From positions 334,766 to 398,765 of the forward strand of contig CAJNDS010000902.1 in assembly GCA_905221605.1 (NCBI GenBank): DNA of 64,000 nt. The letters are read 5' to 3'. The stretch's first letter is position 1. Each line of letters begins with the position of its first letter. The DNA is from Symbiodinium natans (lineage: Eukaryota > Sar > Dinophyceae > Suessiales > Symbiodiniaceae). The notes below the pieces were generated by a model. That model was not told the origin of the DNA and did not search any database. It saw only the letters and a list, made by a program, of their open reading frames with translations. Below, piece by piece: positions 55,969 through 64,000 of this stretch. Made by a program: the position numbers and the translations under genes.

Positions 55969-56528
55969 ACCCTAAACCCTAAACCCTAAACCCTAAACCC
56001 CAAACCCTAAACCCTAAGCCCTAAACCCTAAGCCCTAAACCCAACAAGGCCACAACAAAACCCACCTCGGCATGCAGGCTCAGCAGGCAGGCCCTCTTGG
56101 TGTCACACCCCTTGCACGGCAAAGTCCTAAAAACCCTAAGCCTTACCCAAAGCCTAGGCCCGGGGTTTAGGGTTTAGGGTTTAGGGTTTAGGGTTTAGGG
56201 TTTAGGGTTCAGGGTTGAGGGTCCTAAAACCCTAAGCCTTACCCAAAGCCTGGGCCCAGAACCCTCCCCGCGGTTTTGTTGGGGAGGTTGAGGGTTTTGA
56301 AAGGCGGCCTAGCTCTGGAAGCCTGAACCGAGTGCTGCTGCATCTTCGGGTTGGGGTTGAGGGGTTTAGGGTTTAGGGTTTAGGGTTTAGGGTTTAGGGT
56401 TCAGGGTTGAGGGTTTAGGGGTTTCAGGGTTCAAGGGTTTCAGGGTAAGGGGTTTTAGGGTTTTTAGGGTTTAAGGGTTTCAGGGTTTCAGGGGCTAAGG
56501 GCTTAAGGGTTTAACTAAGGGCAGCCTC

Positions 56529-56603
56529 GCAGCCATGGGTGGCATCTGCTGCACCAGTGCTTCGTGGTCGGGTCCTTGGAGCTCCCTCAGGCGGTTCTCC
56601 TAG
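56529..56603 (+). CDS. Exon-like island between heptamer tracts
   Basis: After GGGCAG the frame reads SHGWHLLHQCFVVGSLELPQ to CTCCTAG|G, where the TTTAGGG tract supplies a GT. It may belong to the same gene as 58670-63048. Confidence 0.4.
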   Translation, partial: AAMGGICCTSASWSGPWSSLRRFS

Positions 56604-56750
56604 GGTTTAGGGTTCAGGGTTTAGGGTTTAGGGTTTAGGGTTTAGGGCTGCCCAGTACCATACCAGGGTGCACTAACTCCATGAACCCAAAATTCCGCTG
56701 ACCAGCACCCTAAACCCTAACCCCTAACCTCTGGACCTAACCCCTGAACC

Positions 56751-56963
56751 CTAAACCCCTAAACCCCTAAACCCCTAAACCCCTAAACCCCTAAACCCCT
56801 AAACCCCTAAACCCCTAAACCCCTAAACCCCTAAACCCCTAAAAACCCCTAAACCCCTAAACCCCTAAACCCCTAACCCCTAAACCCCTAAACCCCTAAA
56901 CCCCTAAACCCCTAAACCCCTAAACCCCTAAACCCCTAAACCCCTAAACCCCTAAACCCCTAA
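56751..56963. repeat. CCCCTAAA octamer array
   Basis: About 26 copies of an eight-base variant with four C, flanked on both sides by ordinary seven-base CCCTAAA units. Confidence 0.95.
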
Positions 56964-57593
56964 GCCCTAAACCCGAAACCCTAAACCCTAAACCCTAAAT
57001 CCTTGGAGGATCTTCGTGGCTCGTGAGAAGTAGGGTTTAGGGTTCCGGGCGTATATAGGGTTCAGGGATTACGGTTTAGGGACCAGCTAGTATCTCGCCG
57101 TGAACCTCCGAGAGTCGGCTTAGCAAAACCCAAAACCCTTAACCTCGACCCCAAACCCCAAATCAAGGATGGGCCCCCTTGGGGTTTAGGGTTTCTGGTT
57201 TCGGGTTTAGGGTTTAGGGTTTTGGGTTTAGGGGGCTCGATGAGAGTGCTTCCTCTGTATGGGGTGCTCGTACCAAGCAAGGATTAGTGCAGATCAATCT
57301 CCATATCCTGCTCATTACAAGACGCTTCCCTAAACCCGGAACGAGAGAGTTAGGGACCAAACCGTTGGGATCGTTCTCATGGTTCTTTAAACCCGGCACG
57401 AAGAACACTGAAGTCTACAAGCCCTATCTGCCCCAAGCCCCAAGCCCCAAACCCTAAAAACCCAAACCCTAAACCCTAAACCCTAAGCCCTAAACCCTAA
57501 ACACTAAACCCTAAGCCCTACACCCTAAACCCTAAACCCTACACCCTAGACCGCAATCCCCCTCTGAGGTTTCCTGGCGCGACGTACTCGGTG

Positions 57594-57683
57594 GTGAACT
57601 CTGAGGCACTGGTTCGTGGTGGGTATAAGTGGCTTAGGGTGAACTCTGAGGCACTGGTTCGTGGTGGGTATAATTGGCTTAGG
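57594..57683 (+). repeat. Two 45-bp tandem repeats
   Basis: GTGAACTCTGAGGCACTGGT..GGTATAANTGGCTTAGG twice in direct succession with one difference (gtataagtgg / gtataattgg). Confidence 0.9.
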
Positions 57684-57689
57684 GTGGGT

Positions 57690-58566
57690 TAAGGATGGCT
57701 TAGGGTTTCGGATTGTTAGGGTTCAGGGCCTAGGCTTTTGGACGGTTCAGCGTTCTGGGGTGCTCTCGCCCTTCTAATTTCAGATGTTACGCGTTACCCT
57801 AAACCCGAAAACCCAAAACCCTCAACTCCCAACAGCGATTGTGCAGATTGTGGTTGAGAGTGTCCATGGTCAACTCAGCGCCCCTTCGCCCAGTGCCCCT
57901 TCGCCCAGCGCGTGAACACCTCCGGGATGCGAACTTCGCAAAATGGGGGCGGGGGGGGTTTCGGGTTTGGGCTTGGGACTGAGGTTTAGGGCTTAGGGTT
58001 TAGGGCAACATCAGGGGGAAGGGGGGGGGGGGTCTTTCCTTTTGCGGGCCTCACGGGTCCCAAGAGAACGAAGAACGCGTGACATCATGCGCGATAGAAG
58101 TCGAAAGTCCAACACAGAAGCTCTTGGTTCCTGACTGCTGCCCTTTTGCCCCGTTGGGTCTGTGGGTTCGCGTGCAAAAAGGGACCAACCCCCAACAGGG
58201 TACCCTTTTATTGTGATGTTGTTATTGGGCTATGTGTGATGGGTGCACAGGAATGTGTAGTTACAAGCGATTCCACGCATTAACACTCTGAACCAGAAAA
58301 CGAAAAAAAATGCTAAATTTCCTATTCAGCCGTGTTCCTAGGGGCCCCTTTGATTTGCTTTGTGGGTTCTTTTTGGCGTGGAAGACTCTGAAAGTGGTTC
58401 GCCGAAAGAAGACCTGTGCTCGCTGTGCTCACCATATTAGCCCTAAAGCCCTAGAACCCTAAAACCCGAAGACCCCAAGACCCTTGAAATTCGTATACTT
58501 AGTCTTAGGGTTTAGGGTTTAGGGTTTAGGGTTTGGGGTTTAGGATTTAGGGTTTAGGGTTTGGAG
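57690..58566. other. No firm gene; G-runs and heptamer tract
   Basis: G-rich runs near 57945-57960 and 58020-58031; TTTAGGG tract 58503-58562. A short coding-like segment at about 57850-57918 contains a direct repeat of GCCCCTTCGCCCAG. Confidence 0.4.
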
Positions 58567-58669
58567 GAATGCCACACCAACCATCAAGTGGTTGCGGATT
58601 GTAGCCTCCTCAACCTGGAAAACGGCTCGCACCAAGTGGTCGTCATAGGGTTTAGGGTTTTGGGTCCAG

Positions 58670-61600
58670 GTGGTAGATTGGGGTCGCAATCCGGTTTACC
58701 TTTGGTGGCATAACCTCATCGTACCCTCAACCCTAAACCCTAAATCCCAAACCGTAAGCCCTAAGCCCGAAACTACCCTAGGTCAGCAAGTGGCCAGTTT
58801 GCAAGCCCCCGTAAATACTGAGACCGAAGCCAGAAGCGTCCTACTTCAGCCTCCAAACCATCTCGTAAGCTTCATGAAGGTTACGAAGCCCTAAACCCTA
58901 TCCCTGAACGGAGAGCCCGAAACGTCAAACCCTGAACCCCAAAACCCTACACTTGAAGACCTGCAAGCCCGCGACTTAAAGCCTACTTGAGCCATTCCGT
59001 CTCACAATCCTAAACCCTGAAACCCTGAATCCTGGGTTTCGGGTTTAGGGTTCAAGGCTTGGGGTCTGAACCAAAGCCTGCAAAAAGGCCGTAAACCCTA
59101 AGCCCTAAACCCTAAGCCCTAAGCCCTAAACCCTAAACCCTAAACCCTAAACCCTAAACCCTAGACCCTAGACCCTAAACCCTAAACCCTAAACTCTAAA
59201 CCCTAAACCCTAGACCCTAAAGGCCTCCGGACCGGTGCACAATCCCACAGATGGGCTGCCCGACTGGATGCTGTCCGCCCCCTTCGGGGTGCCGCAGGCC
59301 CCCAGGTTTGGGGTTTAGGGTTTAGGGTTAGGGTTTAGGGTTTAGGGTTTAGGGTTTAGGGTTTAGGGTTTAGGGTTCAGGGTTTAGGGTTTAGGGTTTA
59401 GGGTGGAGGGTTTAGGGTTTAGGGTTTCTGGTTTCGGGTTTAGGGTTCAGGGTGTAGGGATTAGGGCTTAGGGCTTGTAGGGCCTCTCTTGAACCTTCAG
59501 TTAGGATTTACGAGTTTAGGGGTTTAGGGTTTCGGGTTTGGGGTTTAGGGTTTAGGCTGGGCTTTCGAGGCCCCCTGACACCATTGAAGCTCTAAACCCT
59601 TTGACCCGGCTTGAAACCACTCTTTCGCGCTCCCCAAAACTCTGGGGTTTTGGGTTTAGGTCTTGGGGTTGAGGCTTCTAAGCCCGAAGCCTCGAACCCA
59701 AAGCCCAAAAACCCACAGCCCAAGCAGGGCCCCTGGTCTAGGTAGGGAATGAGGGATTTAGGGCCCTGTAAATACCCTTTAGGGGATTGTATAGGTATCC
59801 TCATTCACTCATTCCCTACTAAGAACCAGCCAGCAGGAGGTGCAGAATATCAACCCTCAACCCAAAACCCGAAACCCTGAACCCTAGGCCCAAAACCCTG
59901 AAACCTGAACCCTGAACCCTGAACCCTAAACCCTAAACCCTAAAACCTAAACCCTAAACCCTAAACCCTAAACCCTAAACCCTGACAGGAGGTGCAGGAC
60001 ATCATGCACGAGAAGGGGGAGAAGCTGACACTCTTCGACGTGTCCGGTCCGCCAGTCCGTCTACTCTGGATCGCCACCTTGTCCGGCTTGACCTTCGTTC
60101 TCAGACTGCCAGTTGAGTTTAGGGTTTGGGGTTTAGGGTTTAGGGTTTAGGGTTTAGGGCTTAGGGTTTAGGGTTTAGGGTTTAGGGCTTAGGGCTTAGG
60201 GGGCTTTCAGGCCTTAGAGTGTCAGGGTTTAGGGTTTTCGCGATGCAGGGCTTACGACCTTTGGGGTCTGCAGCTGGTTTAGGTTCAGGATTTCGGCTGG
60301 TTTCTTTGATCCTCCTGCTTGTGCTCCCCCCTGACTGTCCTGTAGTCGGTTGCCCCGAAAGTATAAACTGCACCTACACTTAGAATCAAAACCCCAATGT
60401 TTGGACTACCTAGCTTTGGCTCTTTGCCTCCTACACTGGGAGCTCTGCAGTCGATGGTGTGCCCAACCCCAAACCCCAAGCCCCAAGCCCGCAGCCCCAA
60501 ACCCCAAACCCCAAAACCCTAAACCCCAAACCCTAAACCCTAAACCCTAAACCCTAAACCCCAAAGGATAGCATTCAAAAGCCCCAAGCTCCCAAGGCCT
60601 TGTCCGTTCCCTGGCTGGCATTTGCGTACACGCAGTGCGAGGGGGAGGGGACGGCGGTCTACTCTTCCTGGCTGTGGATCGCCTTCCTTCCGCACCTTGG
60701 CGCCAAGTTGTGGTTTGTAGGTTCCCTAAACCCTAAACCCTAAACCCTAAACCCTAAACCCGAAACTCTCAACCCTAAACCCTAAAGCCTAAACATTCCA
60801 CCCTAAACCAAGGTTTGGTTGGGGTTCAGATAAAGCTCCGTTTCCTAAGCCCACAAACCTAAACTGAAGCCGCAAACCCTGGTGTCTGTTCCCCCCCCCC
60901 CAGCGCCATAAGCCCTACGATGTGTGGGTTAGGATTCAGGGTTTAGGTGCTTAGGGTTGGATGGGTGTCTCGGATTTAGGATGTGGGTTTGGAGGAAGCA
61001 GGGTTCGGGAGTCAGGCTTTTAGGCTCTTTCTGGGGCTGTTTGTTGAGAAAGGATGCTTTTGGTTTAGGGTTTAGGGTTTAGGGTTTAGGGTTTAGGGTT
61101 TAGGGGTAGGGTTTAGGGTTTAGGGTTTAGGGTTTTAACGGGGGGCTTAGGGTCTGTTGTACGAACGTGTCGGATCGCCAGGTACGCCTTGGTGATGATG
61201 GCCATCGAGTGGCGGTGCTTCATGTACACTGCAGTGCCGGTCCTTCAGTGGCTCAAGGCTCGCCAAACCCTAAGAACCCGAAGAACCCTAATCCTAAGAA
61301 CCTTAAGAAACCCCAAGAATCCGAAGAAAACCCCAAGAGCCCTGCGAAGCCCCAGCCCTAAACTCTAAACCCCAAGAGCCCGAAACGTCAAGAAACCCGA
61401 ACAACCCCAACCAGCCAAGAACCCTAAATCCTGAATTTGGCAGTGGCCCCAAACCCCCTTCATGCTCGATAACCCTTACGACCCTTAATATACCCCCACA
61501 AGACCCCCTAATCCACCCCCGCATACCTCTCAATACCAAGCGAAGGTTCTGCCGGTGCCCTGCAGCAAGAATCCGTCGCTGAGATTCTCCCTCGCCTGGC

Positions 61601-63048
61601 ACCTGCCCATGGCATTCATGATGCAGATGGACTGCCAGCCCTGAACCCGAAAGACTAAACCCGAAACCCTAAACCCTAAACCCTAAACCCTAAACCCTAA
61701 ACCCCAAACCCCAAACCTTAAACCCTTACGGGTTAGGGGGTTCAGGCGTGAAGGGGGGATTCTCCTCAGCCTGGTTCCTTACCTTAGGGTTTAGGGTTTA
61801 GGGTTTAGGGTTTAGGGTTTAGGGTTTAGGGTTTAGGGTCATGAAGCCACCCTAAGAGAAGAGGACATCATGACGCAGGGCCTCTTCTTGGCCACCACAC
61901 TTCGCAGCTTCCGGTGCGAAGGCTCTCTGGGTTGGCGACGTAGGGTTTAGGGTTTAGGGTTTAGGGTTCAGGGTTTGGGGTTTAGGGTTTAGGGTTTAGG
62001 GTTTAGGGTTTAGAAGCAACCCGAAACCCGAAGCCCCTAAGCCCAAAAGCCAAAGTCCCCAGTCGATCTGAAACGCCATCGTCCTAAATCTCCCTGCCGT
62101 ACGTCTGAAGCCCCAAGCCCTAATCCCTATAGACCCTAAACCCTGTTTCCCTAAACCCTGCCGGACTGTGCCTGGAGGCTTCGAGCACGTGCTGGATGCC
62201 TGGGAGCGCGTCTGGCATCAGTCTGTGCTGAGCTGGATCACGTGGGGAGCCAGCCTGAAGGTTCGGCCTCTGGGATAAGCTGAGGGTTTGGGGGGTTTAG
62301 GGTTTGGGGTTTAGGGTTTGGGGTTTAGGGTTTAGGGTTTGGGGTTTAGGGTTTGGGTCTTAGGGTTTGGGGTTTTGGGTCTGGGTGTAGAGGGTTTGGT
62401 TGGACTGGTAGGGTGCATCGTCTAGGACCTAGGGTTTAACCCCTGGTTCGGGCTTTCGGCTTTCACATCTATGGGAACCCTAAACTCTAAACCATAAACC
62501 CGAAACCCTAAACCCTAAACCCGAGCCCATCCTCTCTAAACAATCATGTCAAGCCTTCCTGGAATTCATCACAACACGGTTGGGATTGGGGTTTGGGTTT
62601 TGGGGTTTGGGGACTGGGTTTTGGGGTTTGGAGCTTGGGGTTTGCGGTTTTGGGTTTTGGGGGCAGGTTTTGCGCGTGTGATGATCGGGATGGGTGTAGT
62701 GTGTTGGTTCATTCGACATCATGAACGGCGCCCTTAAACCCTAAACCCTAACCCCTAAATCCCTAAGCCCTAAACCCCAAACCCTAAACCCTAACCCCGC
62801 TCAAAACCCAAACCCTAAAGGCCCCGGAGGGCGGCTCCAAACACTCCGGGAGAGCCCCAAAGGTTTAGGGTTTAGGGTTTAGGGTTTAGGGTTTAGGGTT
62901 TAGGGTTTAGGGTTTAAGGTTTAGGGCCGCCAGGTTATTGTGGTTGCCTGCTGGGCCATCCAGATCCTGCAGATGGTGCTCTACGCCGGTTATGCGCTTC
63001 CCACCCACTGCCACTGCCTCGACTTCCAGTGCAGGACCCCGACACCTT
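58670..63048 (+). CDS. Multi-pass membrane protein in ten short exons separated by telomere-repeat introns (partial)
   Basis: Exons: 58670-58720, 58787-58864, 59223-59297 (GC donor), 59989-60111, 60597-60712, 61182-61257 (GC donor), 61546-61637 (GC donor), 61857-61939, 62178-62260, 62934-63048. Every junction keeps phase; GT or GC donors, AG acceptors. The joined protein (about 290 residues) has hydrophobic segments, e.g. RLLWIATLSGLTFVL, WLWIAFLPHLGAKLW-YALVMMAIEW, FSLAWHLPMAFMM and VIVVACWAIQILQMVLYAGY, so it should be a multi-pass membrane protein; a Cys cluster (THCHCLDFQC) ends the last exon. An upstream exon (58567-58649, NHQVVADCSLLNLENGSHQV) is likely but its junction is unclear. Start and stop not found; family not recognised. 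Exons are only 51-123 nt. Confidence 0.6.
58721..58786 (+). other. 66-bp intron built of CCCTAAA-like words
   Basis: GTACCCTCAACCCTAAACCC..CCTAGGTCAG, phase 0 on both sides. Its length is a multiple of three and the frame reads through, so retention is also possible. Confidence 0.45.
59091..62933. repeat. Telomere-like tracts inside the introns of the ten-exon gene
   Basis: CCCTAAA orientation: 59091-59220, 59920-59984, 60465-60566, 60722-60790, 61660-61715, 62730-62810. TTTAGGG orientation: 59306-59470, 60116-60190, 61062-61135, 61790-61840, 61940-62012, 62285-62360, 62862-62930. Both orientations often occur within one intron (for example 62261-62933). Units are mostly exact with scattered TTTGGGG, TTCAGGG and CCCCAAA variants. 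Confidence 0.9.
59739..59823. mobile_element. Short inverted-repeat element, family 2, copy C
   Basis: Ends CTGGTCTAGGTAGGGAATGAG and, inverted, CTGGTTCTTAGTAGGGAATGAG. Lies inside the intron 59298-59988. Just downstream, 59834-59851 repeats the start of the next exon (CAGGAGGTGCAGAATATC versus CAGGAGGTGCAGGACATC at 59986). Confidence 0.7.
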
Positions 63049-64000
63049 GTAGGCCCGAATTCCGGGGGCGCCTTCGAGCCCTTAAAACCCTAAACCCTAA
63101 ACCCCAAACCCCAAACCCCAAACCCTAAATCCCAAACCCCAAACCCTAAACCCCAAACCCCAAACCCTAAACCCTAAACCCTAAACCCTAAACCCTAAAC
63201 CCTAAACCCTAAACCCTAGGCCCTGAAGGAGCGAGAAGAAGGGCTACCCGGTGCTCTGCGGGCTGACCACCATCTGGCACGCGGACGCCCTGAAGGCCCT
63301 GGCAGTTCCGTTTCTTGGGACCCAAAACCACAAACCCTAAACCCTAAACCCTAGACCCTAAACCCCAAACCCTAAACCCTAAACCCTAAGCTCTAAACCC
63401 TAAACCGTAAACGCTAAACCCTAAACCATAAACCCTAAACCATAAACCCTAAACCATAAACCCTAAACCCCTGAACCCTAACCCGAAACCCTAAGCTCTC
63501 TAAGCCCTGCACCCTAAAGTCTTCAATCCCTAAACCCTAACGGTTTCTGGGATTTGGATAGAGGGTGGAGCTTTTTAGACTTCTCGTACCCAGGGGTATA
63601 TTCGGGGACCTCCTTGTGGAACCCGAGACCCTAAACTCAAAACACCTTTTGAGTAGGGCGTTTAGGGTTTTGCGTTTCAGGGGGGGGTTTGAAGCGATGA
63701 ACTCAAAACCGTATGTTTCAAGCCAAAGCTATAAACTCCACGCGCCCTAATCCCTACAAGCCCGATAAACCCTGTAAACCGTCAACCATGACCTCGATAG
63801 CCTTACACGCCCCATCAACCCTAAACCCTAAACCCTTTACCCTAAGCCCTGTAAACCCCCAAAAGACTAAGCCCTGTCCTAAAACCCTGGACCCTACAAG
63901 CCATATACCTTTCTAAATCTGCATGCCCTAAACCCTATAAGCCCTGAGCCCGAAACCCTAGAATAGCCGTAAACCCTCTCACGCCCTCAGCCCCCAAAAC
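63049..64000. repeat. Telomere-like tracts with one exon-like island
   Basis: CCCTAAA/CCCCAAA tracts at 63080-63220 and 63330-63480, variants beyond. The island 63228-63325 (YPVLCGLTTIWHADALKALA) looks coding on the plus strand and may continue the ten-exon gene, but I could not match its phase to the GTAGGC donor at 63049. Confidence 0.7.

Larger units (their letters stand above)
55344..57560. repeat. Alternating telomere-like tracts with short exon-like islands
   Basis: TTTAGGG orientation at 55344-55394, 56162-56225, 56356-56515, 56602-56648 and 57170-57232. CCCTAAA orientation at 55477-55577, 55899-56043, 56707-57002 and 57430-57550. Islands between them include open segments such as 55680-55712 (plus, ending GTAAGTG), 55395-55470 (minus, STTAYTTTNTDELPIKLGRL) and 57240-57340, which may be exons. 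Confidence 0.85.

Noticed and set aside
55300-64000. A true chromosome end (terminal telomere) at the right edge
   Set aside because: Tracts are short, in both orientations, and separated by in-phase exons; a terminal array would be long and of one polarity.

Overview
The window looks like nuclear DNA of a dinoflagellate, probably a Symbiodiniaceae-type alga. This is inferred from four things: plant-type telomere heptamers (TTTAGGG) scattered internally in both orientations; a 12-nt relic matching the 3' end of the dinoflagellate spliced leader inside a Copia-type element; introns with GT or GC donors and AG|G acceptors; and a coding repertoire typical of alveolate algae (FG-GAP receptor, XK-related membrane proteins, Copia polyproteins). 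No bacterial operons, rRNA, tRNA or CRISPR arrays were recognised.

Layout. 1-6.2 kb: 3' part of a Ty1/copia retrotransposon (integrase end, reverse transcriptase, RNase H, then an unusual ~650-residue C-terminal extension) and its non-coding tail. 6.2-16.6 kb: a repeat complex in which a ~512-bp satellite (4 + 5 units) alternates with copies of a ~1.5-kb element that has 30-bp terminal inverted repeats. 16.6-23 kb: mostly unassigned, with a decayed second copy of the Copia 3' end at 18.4-19.4 kb. 23.3-29.0 kb: a two-exon gene for a 1852-residue membrane receptor (signal peptide, PAN-like domain, 15 FG-GAP/VCBS repeats, EGF-like and Cys-rich repeats, three membrane segments, cytosolic TIR-like domain). 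29.4-32.4 kb: a small multi-exon gene and a Lys-rich nuclear-type protein. 34-37.6 kb: an EF-hand protein and a first XK-related gene. 38.4-43.5 kb: a seven-exon ankyrin/XK-related gene whose reading phase closes exactly over all junctions. 43.7-51 kb: further exon chains and a local duplication. 51-64 kb: dense telomere-like heptamer tracts with short exons between them, including a chain of ten exons (58.7-63.0 kb) that joins in phase into a multi-pass membrane protein.

The most interesting signal is that many introns here are made largely of telomere-like repeats. TTTAGGG arrays contain both a GT that can act as donor (G|GTTTAG) and a TTTAG|GG that can act as acceptor. In the XK-related gene two consecutive introns of this kind, in opposite repeat orientations, fit in phase. 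A second intron source is a short inverted-repeat element (an introner) present in two unrelated genes, in one of them flanked by a GTGGCT direct repeat that supplies the donor. All exon-intron models come from reading the sequence only; RNA evidence would decide them.
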